Assembly: GCF_000321225.1 (NCBI RefSeq) | Contig: NW_004450383.1 | Span: forward strand, 705,580 to 769,579 | Length of the DNA: 64,000 bases | Direction: 5' to 3' | From: Odobenus rosmarus divergens | Lineage: Eukaryota > Chordata > Mammalia > Carnivora > Odobenidae | Shown: positions 44,461-56,984 of the stretch, piece by piece | How positions within the stretch are numbered: position 1 is the stretch's first letter | How the letters are laid out: each line of letters opens with the position of its first letter | Notes under the pieces: generated by a model | Seen by the model: the letters and a program-made list of their open reading frames with translations, nothing else | Told to the model about the DNA's origin: nothing | The model's database searches: none | Translations under genes and position numbers: made by a program

Positions 44461-46130
44461 TGAAAATTGGGAATTAATTACACATTAAAATATTAGTATT
44501 TGTCAGGTTTAGCTGCTGAAATATTTCCTCCCAGTGTGCTAATGTCTATCTGTTAAATTTGTCTATGGTTTCCATGGCTGAGTATACTTACTGTTTTATT
44601 TCTGATGTTTATTTTAACTTTTAAATGTGTGAAAAGATTATATGGCTGAATAAATTGCTTCATAATGAAAGTGATGATGGTTTTTGGTTTTTGTTTTTTT
44701 CTGTGGAGTGGGAAAATCCTCAAATGAGTCAGAGAAAAGAAAAAAAAATCTTCTGCTATTCAGTTTTGTAATTAATGATTTATTATACTGGATATCGCTG
44801 TCAAATCGTTTTTAAAATAAATTTTCAACAAACTTCCAGCAGCAATGAACTCAATAAAATAAAAGTACATGTTTAATGAAAAAGTAGATACCAAATTTAA
44901 AATTTTTTTAAAAAGTTGATAAACTTGTAACTTACCCAAAGTATTTGTTAACATTTACCCGCCCACCGTGGGGGCTGTGCCAATATCACTGGCCACAGAA
45001 AAGCCAGAAGACGCACGTTTACTGGGAAAGCATCATATCTACTTCACAAGTTAACCGGTATTTAAAACACTGTGTCTGAATATGGAAATTGAACGGGGTG
45101 GTTGCAGAACTGTGTAAAATTCAACTTTTGAATCAATTATCTAACTATTCTGCTAAATAAATTTGGCCCACTTTTGATATCAGGTTTGTGTGTGTGTGTG
45201 TGTGTGTGTTTGTAATTATGAGAATTAGGATGATAGCTATGGATGTGTTAGAGCCATTAGCAGAAAAGCTTTGCAAACACTCCTAGGGTGCGTAAAGCAG
45301 CGTCATCAAATACGTCAATGGGAAGTCAGTGAATTCCCATAACAGATCATTTGTTCATCTAATTTGTGAATTAAAGAAAAGGTTTTGAAGTTCATTCTGT
45401 CAGAAACACCTGACATTATTGTGAATGGTATTTTAAACTCCTCATTAGGAGGCTCAATGTTAAATATAAAATTGTATTTGTCAAGATAATATAAATACAA
45501 ACTTGGGGAACAAAATGCCATGGTATAACCATTGTTATTACTAATTTAAGAAGCTTATGAGCAGAAATGTTCTGGCACTTTTGGGATTTATGTATTTTTT
45601 GAAATTTTTGAAATTTATAATTACATGTGAACAAGTGACAATGATCTACCAAAGAAGTGGTAGTAGTAAAAAATAACAACTATTTTTACATATACAGAAT
45701 ATTTTTAAGAAGATAATATATATAAATGCTAAAAATAAGCACTGCAATACTATTTTCTAACTTTCTGCTTATTGGGGATTTTCATAACATTTAAACTTTT
45801 AAAAATTATTTATAAATGAAATTTCTAGAATAATATTAAACTATTTTGTAAATACATTCCCTAAAATTTTGGGTGCATTTTGTTCAAACTCAGCTGGAAA
45901 CTTTTAATTAAAGTACTTACAACCAAAGACTGGTGAAAATTCAACTTTTGAAGTTTTCTGTAAGTTTTAATTATTGAAATTAAACTTCTGCAAAAGGGAA
46001 AACATTGAACTGTCTTACTCCATAATCAAGGTAGTAAATAAATTATATGATAAAAAGTCAAATGATATGTAATATTAAATTTTGAAATATGATCTTTGTT
46101 CTTTATAACGTATCAAATATGGGATGAATT
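44461..46130. other. Repeat-poor sequence with a small CpG-containing patch
   Basis: AT-rich and free of recognised elements except a (TG)n run at 45186-45210. The patch 44955-45110 (cccgcccaccgtgggggctg, 'agacgcacgtttactggg') has several CpGs, unusual locally. No coding signal. Confidence 0.45.
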
Positions 46131-46196
46131 TTTTTTAATTTTATTATGTTAATCACCATACATTACATCATGATTAACATAATAAAATTTAAAAAA
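46131..46196. repeat. Foldback made from the L1 3' terminus
   Basis: Left arm (T-run, aattttattatgttaatc, 46137-46154) and right arm (gattaacataataaaatt, 46172-46189, then an A run) are exactly complementary over 18 bp and further with a 1-bp gap. The 17-nt loop (46155-46171) continues the antisense L1 3' end. Two L1 tails thus face outwards. Confidence 0.85.
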
Positions 46197-47639
46197 TGCC
46201 TCTTTTATTTTTTAAATAGATTTATATTCTACTGCAATGTAATGAAATTAGGGTCTATCTTTTGCAGTACCTAAATTTAGCTAAACATTCAAATAGTTAA
46301 GTTAATTTTATCTTGTGAAAATACTTTCTGAATAAAAGTGTCCTGAGTGAAGGTAAAAATATGGTATTTGAAAAATATTTCAGCTGATTTATTTATACAT
46401 TTCAATACAAAAAGAAAAATAGCACCAAGGAGCATATTTCTTTTTGACTCTACCAGGTACTTCAGCATCTGTGAGGAAAATATTTTTCAATTTAAAAATG
46501 ATGACCTACTGAGATAAAGTAGTTGAAATTTTTAATGATTTTTAAATTCAATAATATGCATTTTTGGAGAAAATTACAGGGAATTTTATTAAAAATTAGG
46601 GATAATAACACACTCCTGGACCCTCTTGTTGATACTTAAGGCTTTTAGGTGGTATCCTTTCTTCTAAGTCATTTCCAAGCCCCATTGACTGGCTCTCTAT
46701 TTAATTTTTCTCTTGATGATTTGCCCACCTTTGGGATCATCATATTCAATTTCTAATTTTCTTTTTTAGTATTTATAGTCAAAACCTAGGATGAATTTGT
46801 GTTGGCATGACACTAAATGTGGGTACTTTGTTCTGATATCAAAGCCCAATATCTGACACTGATGTGTGAGGATATTTGTGTATGACTAAAAGTTCTTATT
46901 AGCATATAGGCTGTTGAACATGCTTTATTGATGTATTTTGCTGCTTCTTATACTATTTAAAAATTATATCAGCATAGTGTTCGGAATCTTCTCAAAAAAG
47001 AAGAGCACTTATATCCATTATAAACTTAAGCAACATATCTTCTAAAATAAGTATATCATGTGTATCTCTAAGGTGTGGTGTCATGATTCAGAAGGGCTTC
47101 TCTAGCTATGTATGGGACCATTGCCACACACTCCTACATTCCAGGCTGCAACTCAAAGTAGTAATTGATTATATTCTCCATTTAGGTCTTTCTGGTAGAG
47201 AGGGATCTCTGACTAAATGATTCAATTTGGGTAAGAGATTTCATTTGTCTTTTTGGCATTTGTTTTGGATTTTTGTTTCTGTTAGTTTTTGCTATTTGTA
47301 GTTTACTCATTTGAGTCATAAATATAGGATCAGTATGGTTTAACTACACCGTATATTCAGGAGACCAAGAAACTTATTTAGTTCATAATGATAAATGTGA
47401 GATGTTATCTTGACCAGTAAATGCACAGTTGAAATGTTCTAATGAAGTTTAGGATTTCTTGCAATGGCAAAGTAATGAAGTAGTCACACATATGCCAAGT
47501 AAATAACAATTTTTTAATTAAATAAAATAACTAAAGAGCTATTTAAAAATAGAAACTTAAGGAACATTTTATATCAAAAATTGTAACAAGAAAGCGTAAA
47601 TACAACAAATTCATTATTTATTGGATCAAGATGAGAAAC
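46197..47639. other. Repeat-poor unassigned sequence
   Basis: No gene or mobile element that I can support. Confidence 0.4.
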
Positions 47640-48800
47640 CAGCCCCCCTTGGATTTAGCTATGAACACATAAACACAAGTAAATGAGATATCAGGAGAAT
47701 TATCACTTATAGGTGTCAGAGATTATAGTATTAATCTGGAAAAAACAGCTGGAAATTTGAAGGGTAAAATCAGAATCCTGAAAACCATTAGACTGACTTC
47801 TAAATATGGAATATAGATTGCAAAAACATGATTGACAGCTAACTGTGTATGAGAGAGAGACCCTGTGGGCACAGCAAAAATACAGGCAGAGAGAAGAAAA
47901 ACAATCTATTCATAAAATATACATCCATGAACTTAAAGGCAAATCAATAAAATTATCCAATTTGAAGGATAGAAAATATTTTTTAAAATTAATTGATAGT
48001 AAACAGAACCTCAAGAGACCTGTGGGGCAACGTAAGCCAGTCTGACATACGGTCAAAAGATTTGTAGTAAATGAGAAGAGAAAGAAAGAGGGAGAAAAAA
48101 TATTTGAAGAAATAATGGCTTAAAACTTCCCAAATTTATGGAAAAGATTAATTTGCAGATCCAAGAAGTTCAACTAACCCCAGCTAAGTTGAATACTAAA
48201 AACATATTTAACATTGGAATGGCATATTCCAAGGGATAAAAGAACACAACCCTGTAACTAAGAATTCTACATCCTACCAAGTTATCCTTCAAAAATGAAG
48301 ATGAATAAATCCATTTTTAGAATAAAAAGTGAGAAAATTTTGATTTTTTTCAAAGATTTTATTTATTCATTTGAGAGAGAGAGCGAGAGCATAAGCAGAA
48401 GGGAGAGGGGGAGAGAATCTGAAGCAGACTCTGTGCTGAGCACAAAACCCGATATGGGGCTCCATCCTATGGTGAGATCATGACCCAAGCTGAAACCAAG
48501 CATCAGACGCTTAACTGACTGAGCCACCCAGGTACCTGAGAAAATTTTGTTTTGTTTCTAGATTGCCTTTATAAGAAATGTTAAAGAAACTCCTTCAGTC
48601 TGAAAGGAAGTGTCATTTGATGAAAACTTAGATCTATAAGTTGTGGAAGGGAGTTTTTGGGGAAGAAATATTTTTAGAGTAATAGATAGATTCTATATTC
48701 ACTTTGTGGTAATTAAATAAGTGTATTTGTCAAAATTTATCAAATTGCATACTTAATATGTTATTGTATATAAATTATATCTCAATAAAATAATTTTTCA
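47640..48800 (+). mobile_element. Old L1 (L1M), sense, with a SINE inside
   Basis: ctgtaactaagaattctaca, 'tatccttcaaaaatgaagat' and the 3' end 'atcaaattgcatacttaata', 'taaattatatctcaataaaa' are typical of old L1 elements in sense. The 66-codon frame 47845-48045 is L1-derived. Interrupted at 48343-48537. Confidence 0.7.
48343..48537 (-). mobile_element. CAN-SINE, minus strand, older subfamily
   Basis: Diverged copy (gaaaccaagcatcagacgct, then taactgactgagccacc). Direct repeats gagaaaattttg at 48331-48342 and 48538-48549 are perfect over 12 bp. Confidence 0.93.
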
Positions 48801-50371
48801 GTGGAAAGACCCTCAGATTGGTGTGGTATGGCAAAATTCCTGATTTGGTTTTTACTGTGAAGAAAATAATTTCACATCACTATCTACATCATTACACTTC
48901 TAATAACTCCTGATGAAACCTGGAAGAAAATTTGTACTGGAGCTTGGATCATAGTAAAAAATGCCAGTAATGAGAGTTCAGCATAATTGTAAACAGGATA
49001 GTTACAAGTACTTGGATAATTGACATTTCTTTAGGGTAAGCAACTTCCAGTTTAAAATGTTTTTAACTGGATAATTTGACTTAGATAAAATAGTTAATCT
49101 TTTAAAGACTGTGGAAATACAAATTGTCAGTTTGTTTTATAACTGGACTGATTTAAAACACAAAGTATAATGGACAGAGTTCTCATTTTGGCTTTAAAAT
49201 AGAAATCTAAAACTTTTAGCTTTAAAAATTATTTAGAAAATGAGTAAAAATTACAATAAGATAGGAGGAATTGAAAAAATTAAATCCTAAGGCTTATATG
49301 TGGAATGGAATGGAAAAGAAAACAAGCATTGCTCTAGTCTTTAATGAACCAAATTTTCTCAATAGGTAAAAAAAATAAAGAAAAATATGGAAAAAATAAA
49401 GAAATTTAAAGGTTGATATTAACATTTTTGTAGCCTGTTATAACTGTTTGTTGCCTATATTTAAAAATGGTGAAAGCACTTAAAAGTGCTTACACATTAG
49501 ACATTAAAAAGTTTAAAACATTCATTTTTAATCAATATGTATTTGAAAAAATAATTTGTTGAAATTATGCTTTTTATTTATTAGCTCTGTTCCTATATTA
49601 ATTTAGAAAAAACTATTTTTGGGGTATCAATAAATTTAGTCAGCGGACAAAGAACTAGTAATGATAGAATAGTGATAGTGAAATAAATAATGGCTACTTG
49701 TTATGCACCTAAGTTTTTGGGGAAAACCATAAAAATATAAAGCAGATAAAGAGATCTTTTTCCTTGCAAACAGTCACCTTGACAGCTTTCTTTCTTTAGT
49801 TCTCCTGAACATGCCAATTCTTTTTTGTTTTATCATATTTCAGAAAATATAAGCCGTCCACCAAAAGAGAATGATAGTCTAGAAGTATGATAATATTAAC
49901 ACAGCATGATAAATTTGGCTCCTTATGAAGCCTGCTCTTAACTCTATGACCCTTTCCAAACCCCTATCATGAACTCATGTACTTTTTTTTTTTTTTTAAC
50001 AAGTTTGAGATCCTTCCCTGGAAAAGAAGAAGGAAATGTCTGATCAAAACTTCTACAATTCACCCCTGGCTTTTATCAAATGGTGAGGGCAAAAATTACA
50101 TTGTCTATAATATTTACTCCTTTTATAAAAATCAGAAACCAGCAGGGAAAGCAGTGTATAATTTACAAACAATATGCAAAGATTGAAACAATAGACATAG
50201 AATTATAATTAAGTAGTTCTAACATAAAAACTTAAAAAAAATTCATACATTCATGTCAAAAATAGTTTAGACAGAAGGGGACATGTGGACTCTCCCAATA
50301 CTAATAAAGGTAATAGTTGAGTTTGGGGGGTTTCTTTTATTTTGTTTTGTTTTGGTTTTTTCCTTTTGTAT
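48801..50371. other. Unassigned AT-rich sequence
   Basis: Contains a T15 run (49984-49998) and a (TTTTG)n run near 50336-50355. No gene or element supported. Confidence 0.4.
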
Positions 50372-50500
50372 CAGGCAGTGTTCAAGGTCATCTGCACATA
50401 TTAACTTCTTTAGTCTTTGGGTCTGGCCTGTGACTATTTTTGCAAATGTAGAACCAGGGCACACAGAGGTTAGGTCGCACACTCCAGTGACATAGCCATT
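50372..50500 (-). mobile_element. MIR SINE fragment (possible)
   Basis: caggcagtgttcaaggtcat, 'tgcacatattaacttcttta' and 'cagaggttaggtcgcacact' are compatible with an antisense MIR. Weak. Confidence 0.4.
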
Positions 50501-52109
50501 TTGTTAGACCAAACTGTATCAGAGGAAAGGTTGAGATAAATGGCCTAAGGATCATAGCTTATTAATTTAAAAAGGCATTTAAATACTACTACTAATAGAT
50601 TTGTCCTATGCACCAGCAATGTTGCTAAAAAATTAATAAAATAATTCAGTCTCTCTGCACTAAAATGTTAAAGAAATAATGCATAATTTTAATATGAAGA
50701 TGCTAGAAAAAGGTAATTATGAGAAAAATTACAATTTAATGGCCACATTAGTTCCTTTTTATCACATTTACTGTAGGATGCTCTTTTAGAGTGTGTTCTA
50801 AATCTTTCTTCTTTATTGAGCTCTGCCCATGAAAATCTGTGTTTAAAGAAGAAAATAATTGGATTCAAAGAAAAAAAATGTTTAGAGACAGAAACTAAGA
50901 ATGATTATTTATTGGACTGGATGGCCTCCAAGTTTAAAATCGAAAGTACTTAATTAAGACTTGAAGCTTCTGTTGATATTCTATAAAAAAGTACTTTCTC
51001 TTGCTTTAAGATAAATATGTTTTCCTGTCCTGGCAACAAAGTAAGCACAGGTGAATATTTTGATTACATGTATATAAAAACTTATCAACTCAAGATTAAA
51101 ATATATGGACCAAGCATGCGATTCAAATGTTTAATAACTGATTTTTTTTCTCTCTCAGGACTGATGGTGTTTTGGCATATGTCTTCCCAAGGTGTGATAT
51201 GAAGAACATGTGAGTGCGTTCTTGGGTCTTGCCCACTTGGCAAATCATGGAATGGGAAAAAAAGAAATGAGGATTTTGAGTGGGGAAAATAGGTGGGTTG
51301 GTCAAATTCCTTTTCTTTAGTGAAAGGTGTATTTGTGTATAGGAAAAATGGAAGCAGGGAGAGACTATTAATGGACCATTTTAAACAATGGAAAAGTCTA
51401 TTAGCAAAGTCAGTTAACAAAGTAGCAAAATATCCTGAATCAGGAGTCTAGGAGAGAAATAGGTGTCTGGTGCATGCACAGGTTAGGGTCTGGTGGGAAG
51501 AAGGAACAATTTGCCAAAACCTCCAATAGGCTAATGTCTTGTAGCATCCCTGTGCAAAGCTTGGACTTAGCCAAGTTAAAATAGATGATGGGTGATAGGT
51601 TTAAAGTCAGTTCTGGTGAAGTAAAAGTTGAACTTCCCTGCTTCTTGTTGAATAAGGGAAAATGAGAGGAAAGGGGCCTCATATGCGAAACTGAACAAAA
51701 TGAAGAACCTTAGAAGGAAGCAATTAGTTCCCCCAGGGGCATCATGAAGGTGGAAGCAAGGTATCTTGGTCTCTTCCCTGAGGAAACAAGTGACCTTTCC
51801 AGAACATAGCAGTAGAAGGGCCCAAAGGTGGGATGTAGGTGGGGGAGCCTCACATCTCAGACTGAATACAGGTGCTAATTGGACATGAACAATTAAAACA
51901 TCTTTTATCATCAGCAACAATTTAAAATAGTTAAATCTCTGAAGGTTTCATGGGCAAGGGCCACCCCTATAAAACCTAGTCTGTTAGAAATAGATTATTG
52001 GACCCAGTTAGTAAATGTCAAAACCAAAGCCATATATTAGCCAATAAATAAATAATAACTGAATTAACTTAAATACTTTTAAAATTTTTGGTGTTCAATA
52101 CATCACATT
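50501..52109. other. Unassigned sequence
   Basis: Minus-strand frames of 80, 111 and 114 codons (51085-51920) overlap one another and show no domain. The block 51140-51960 is less AT-rich and may be an unrecognised LTR, since it has purine-rich runs and no gene structure; I leave it uncalled. Confidence 0.4.
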
Positions 52110-52122
52110 AAATTAGAGTTAA

Positions 52123-52348
52123 GGGGTGCCTGGGTGGCTTAGTTGTTAAGCGTCTGCCTTCGGCTCAGGTCATGATCCCAGGGTCCTGGGATCGAGCCCC
52201 ACATCGGGCTCCCTGCTCGGCGGGAAGCCTGCTTCTCCCTCTCCCACTCCCCCTGCTTGTGTTCCCTCTCTCGCTGTCTCTCTCCCACTCTCTCTCTCTC
52301 TGTGTCAAAATAAATAAATAAAATATTGTTTTTAAAAAATAAATAAAT
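52123..52348 (+). mobile_element. CAN-SINE, young type
   Basis: The copy closest to a consensus look: gcgtctgccttcggctcagg, 'tgggatcgagccccacatcg', long CT middle and (AAAT)n tail. Direct repeats aaattagagttaa at 52110-52122 and 52349-52361 are perfect. Confidence 0.97.
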
Positions 52349-52361
52349 AAATTAGAGTTAA

Positions 52362-52785
52362 GTAAGAGTTCTAGGCAAAATTTCAAAGATGTCATTCCTT
52401 TTATTGCTATTTTCTATTAACTGTGTGAGGTTCAGGTTTTATATTAGATATTTTACCTTTTTATTTTTCTAATATGCCTTTGGGGAGATAATAAAATTTC
52501 TCCTCTTTTTAAGATGCTCTGCTATGTTGATATGCCACTAGGAGGCCACATCTAGATTTGTAAACTATAAAAATAATTTGAGATAATTTGACAGTATTTT
52601 TAAAGAAAATTACTCTTACGCAACTAACTTAGAAAAAAATATGGAGGATTCTGAGTCTTCTTTTATCCTCCTTTGTGGTTTTTTGTTTTTTGTTTGTTTG
52701 TTTTTTTTTTTTACTAAAACTAAATATATTATTTCCAAAACTCTCCCTACAAGATGTGAAACAGTTTTAGGATCACATTCTAGAG
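52362..52785. other. Unassigned sequence
   Basis: T-rich low complexity at 52678-52715. Nothing else. Confidence 0.4.
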
Positions 52786-52799
52786 TTTAAACAAAAATG

Positions 52800-52919
52800 G
52801 CACTTGTGATGAGCACTGGGTATTATATGTAAGTGATGAATCACTAAATTCTACTCCTGAAACCAATATTACACTATATGTTAACTAACTAGAATTTAAA
52901 CAAAAACTTGAAAATAAAA
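52800..52919 (+). mobile_element. Severely truncated carnivore L1 3' end with TSD
   Basis: gatgagcactgggtattata, 'tgatgaatcactaaattcta' and 'aactagaatttaaac' are the last ~115 bp of a carnivore L1. Perfect 14-bp direct repeats tttaaacaaaaatg at 52786-52799 and 52920-52933 show a real, very short insertion. Confidence 0.9.
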
Positions 52920-52933
52920 TTTAAACAAAAATG

Positions 52934-53850
52934 ATAATAAAAAAAGAAAATTTAATTTCACATACAGAATATTTGTAATAAGCTCTGGATGATTTCTTGG
53001 TAGTTCCTCAGATTATTTTTCCCTTTTATGTTTACATGCCCCAGGGGAAAAGAGAGAATATAACAAATTTGATTTTTTTTACTGTGTACTAAGAGGAAAT
53101 TGATATGAATGCCACCTACAAATTGTGTGCTTATTTTTACATTAATCAACTCTATCAAAAAATGAATTCAATTACATCATAATGAAAAATTTAAATAATT
53201 TTATTCCTTATTGTGGATTGCCTTTTTAACTGCCAATGACTGACAAACCCATTTCACAGGCGAGGTACTTAAACTGATCAGCAAAATTCAAAAGACAGCA
53301 AGTCCTATACTTCTACTTCTAAGGAGTAGAATTCGAGAAGATTTTGAATAACAGATTAAACTATGGCAGTGTATATTTAAAAATAGTCTAAAACCTTATC
53401 ATAAGCTCTTACAAGTATAAAGTCTATGCCACACACAGAACTAGGAGTAACCCTTATCAAATTACCACAGGAAAGCTTCTAGGGATGCTTATATTTGCAC
53501 CATGACCATATCTAACTTATAGTCATAGATATCCAATTAAAAATAACCTCGTACTACCAGAATCATTTTTTTTCAAAAGTCAAGGCCAGATTCTTCTATC
53601 TTCTTACTTGTCTGTCCCCTAATCAAGTTCTGTCCATGAAAAACCACACTGGATCTCTGTTGGGTTAAACAATGTCAGATGTTCTCAACAGTTCACAATG
53701 TCATTAAGTGCCAGCAACAGAGAATTTAGAATCCTGTGTCCCATTGCAAGTTAGCACTTACCCCAGTGGAATATTAATCTTTTACTAATTATCAAATAAC
53801 ATAATAACACCACTACCAAAGCATGGTGCTTTCAGCTTCCCCCTCTACCT
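52934..53850. other. Unassigned sequence
   Basis: No supported gene or repeat. Confidence 0.4.
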
Positions 53851-53946
53851 GGACCACTTAAGACTACACCATGAAAATCCACTTTTCTAGACATGGATCA
53901 CTTAAGACTATACCATGAAAATCCACTTTTTTTTTTTAGACATGGA
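53851..53946 (+). repeat. Two-unit tandem duplication (~44-50 bp)
   Basis: cacttaagactacaccatga and cacttaagactataccatga start two successive units, each ending tagacatggat. The second unit has an expanded T run (T11). Confidence 0.9.
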
Positions 53947-54971
53947 TCCCCAACTCTTTTGGAGAAACAGTTATTTGAAAAATATACCCCATAATTTGTG
54001 CTCCTGGTAGGTAATAAATATATTTTGAGACTGAAGTAGATCTTGAGGTCCATGCTTCAAATTTAGTAAAGAATTGATGATGAAGTTCTGAAAAACTGCA
54101 TTAGGAAACCATCCAAACATGCTATTTGGGATAACTTGAGAGAGTTAAGGCAATCTTATTTTTAGAACTTCTAATCATCTTTATTATATTTATCCTCTGC
54201 TGGCTTACATACTCTTTGGTTCCCTGATGATTGATTCCACCTGCCCTAGAAACTCCCTATGAGAATCCAGATAAGCGATATAGTCCTGATTTTAGGGAAC
54301 CTTATTTTTTAGATAGCACTTTCCAGGAGCCAGTTGTCAGAGTAAGTATTTCTATATTCATCATTTTATAGAACTGAATATTCTGGAGCATTTTCCTGCT
54401 CATACTTTACTAGAAACTTTAGTACACTTTATGTATTCTCATGAATATATCTTTAATAAAGCAAGCAGTTCTAAGGCCACACTTCCCTTCTTGGTGAAAG
54501 ATCTCGCTACTCTAATTTGTTAATTTAATCCCATATTGATCAACCAGCCAGAGGCCTGAGTGGGTGGGAAGTGGAGAGGGGAGAAACTATGTTAAACAAA
54601 AAATTTAAAGTAAGACAGGAAGCCTCTAGGAGTTTACATGTTTTCCCTTCCTTTAAAGTATAAGGAAGATGAGAACATAATCTGTTTCTAACCTTGGCAT
54701 AAACCATTTCACTAATCCAGTTGTTGGATTTGTGTTCCTCCCTTGTGGATCACAATTTGACTCTTATTATCATTCCCATCAAACTGTCCTTCTAAAGCAA
54801 AACTCAATTTAGTAGTACCTAAATATATTGTTTTGAACTAACTACATAAGCCACATAAATAATAGGATGTGACTATCAACAGATGGAAAGTTTGTCATTG
54901 CAATGATGTCCCACAGCTGTGCATATCAACAGTGGAGACTGGATTTCAAATCCACTGTTACCATATGTATC
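53947..54971. other. Unassigned sequence
   Basis: No supported gene or repeat. Confidence 0.4.
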
Positions 54972-55015
54972 ATGCATTACTCAAATACAAGTGTTTTAGT
55001 ATTTGAGTAATGCAT
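54972..55015. repeat. Perfect 17-bp hairpin
   Basis: ATGCATTACTCAAATAC (54972-54988) and GTATTTGAGTAATGCAT (54999-55015) are exact complements around a 10-nt loop. There is no T run after it and no neighbouring gene, so it is not a bacterial-style terminator. Origin unknown. Confidence 0.93.
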
Positions 55016-55084
55016 TAGGCCACTTATTTTGAAAAAAGGGTTCTTTGAATTCCTGAGTTCTAATTTTCTTTACCCATTAGATTT

Positions 55085-55310
55085 ACTAATTAAGCACCTA
55101 CCAGAACAGATGCTGTTCTAGGTGCTGAGGTTTGTTAGTGTACAAAACTGATTATCTTTCTATTATCTTGAAGATTATGATCTAGTGGGAGGGTGACAGT
55201 ATGCTGAAGAGTATAATGAAGAAAAACAAAGAGCAAAAAGGGGGGAAGTGATCGGAATACTATTTTACATAGGGAAATCCGAGATGAGGTGAAAAGATAA
55301 CATTTAACTT
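55085..55310 (+). repeat. Old interspersed repeat, copy of the 10840 family
   Basis: aattaagcacctaccagaac, 'gctgttctaggtgctgaggt', 'gattatgatctagtgggagg' keep the order of this ancient family. Confidence 0.5.
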
Positions 55311-55455
55311 TTGATAATGAGATTTTCAGAGTATAACTACACATATTTCTCAGAACTACTGATGAAGCTAACCTATCGACAGCTTTTTAGTGACAAAATC
55401 ACAGTTTTTTTTAACAAGCATTTTCTTTCTCTTTCCCTAAATATGAAGTATTCTT

Positions 55456-55567
55456 TTTTGTTTGTTTTTTCTTTTTTTCACTTTAAATTTTTTTATTGTT
55501 ATGTTAATCACCATACATTACATCATTAGTTTTTGATGTAGTGTTCCATGATTCATTGTTTGTGCAT
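55456..55567 (-). mobile_element. Truncated young L1 3' end, antisense
   Basis: A T-rich tail followed by attgttatgttaatcaccat, 'acattacatcattagttttt' and 'gattcattgtttgtgcat', the antisense arctoid L1 3' terminus. Flanking aagtattctt at 55446-55455 and 55568-55577 is a likely 10-bp duplication. Confidence 0.9.
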
Positions 55568-55577
55568 AAGTATTCTT

Positions 55578-56984
55578 ATTTAGTTGTTCAGAATGAAACT
55601 CACCATAATAATGAAAATGTGTTTTTTAAGCTGAGTACTTAATGAAAGAACAATTAAAATATGTGTGTATAGAATAACTTTTTTCTATTGTAAGTGGAAT
55701 GAAAGGAAAGAAACCATCGTGGTATTTCAAGTGAATTACAATCACTTATGTACATGATTCTTTTATTGCAGACTTAAAATTCAGGCTTAAAATTCATCAC
55801 TGTGCACAATTCCCCACGTACAACTTCTGGCACTGGCACTGTGAACGTTTGAACAAACTTTTGACCCATACAGGTGTCTCTGCTTGCAGACCACATCTCT
55901 TCCTACATGTTTTTTGCTTATTAAGTGGTATAGGCTTGTAGACTCTGTTCAAAGTGCAGGGCATTTTCTGACCATCTAAATAGACCCCAAATGGCATGAA
56001 CTAATATGAATGCACTCTATCTGTAACAGGTGAAGCACTTTAAATCTGGCAAACTCCTCTATGGATGTTTTCAATCTTGTGTTGATTTCAATTGGTAGCA
56101 GATATTAACTTGCCTAGATCTCACACTGTGAGAATATATAAAATATTTTGATGTAATTATTTTAGAGGAAAAAATCTGCTTAATTTGCCACAGTATCTTG
56201 AAATTTCATTACTGCATACCCCATGAATCTGATTTTGCCCTGGACATTTATTTCTTTAGCTTCTTTGGCTATGACTTTGAGATATTAGGAATTGCATAGG
56301 TTATATATTAATGCTACATTTTTCAAACTCTTAATGCTATAATATTCTTTATGTCAAATAATCATTTGGCACTTAGAGCAACTGTGAAGTTAATTTACAT
56401 TTTTATTATGGACAGTCAATTAACATGGGCTGTTGCTGTCTCCCTGCTTTGAATATAATACTGAAGATATTACGGAAATATGAGTGAATTTGATAGATTC
56501 TGGAGCCTAACATAAAAACTAAATGGAGATAAATTTGTGGAAGCCAAAGACATTTGATTACAATAGAAGAAAGAAATGAAAAGAGCTGGATTCCTAAGAA
56601 AAGCAAGAGGCTAGAGATGAATACCTTGCTTTTGCTCTTTTGCTTACTTCCACAGTACAAACTCAGTGACGGTCCCAGTTTTGTATGTACACATCAGCAA
56701 CTTAGTATCTGCCAGAGGGGTCAGTGGCTGAGTATTCCCTCCTTCTCTCTACTTCACTCGAAAGATTACATGAGTAAAATCCAGAAAGGCAACTATTAGA
56801 AGAGACCCAGGGTTGGGGGCATGGGGAAGAGTTTGAAGTCAATTACAAACAAGAACGTCACCTGGCAGAAGAGGCTAGAAATAGAGGAAGGCCAGCCTAT
56901 AGTTAACACCAGAGACTACCCTGAGGCTTACCTTTTCCTCCATAAATTTATATGAAATGAAGCAAAATTAATGGATCTCAAAAA
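55578..56984. other. Unassigned sequence
   Basis: The 66-codon minus frame 55797-55997 and the pair at 56406-56799 show no domain. No element recognised. Confidence 0.4.

Noticed and set aside
51085..51920. Overlapping minus frames of 80-114 codons as a small gene
   Set aside because: They overlap in different frames, have no domain or codon bias, and the block looks more like a decayed repeat.
54972..55015. Rho-independent terminator
   Set aside because: Eukaryotic DNA, low GC stem, no following T tract and no gene upstream.
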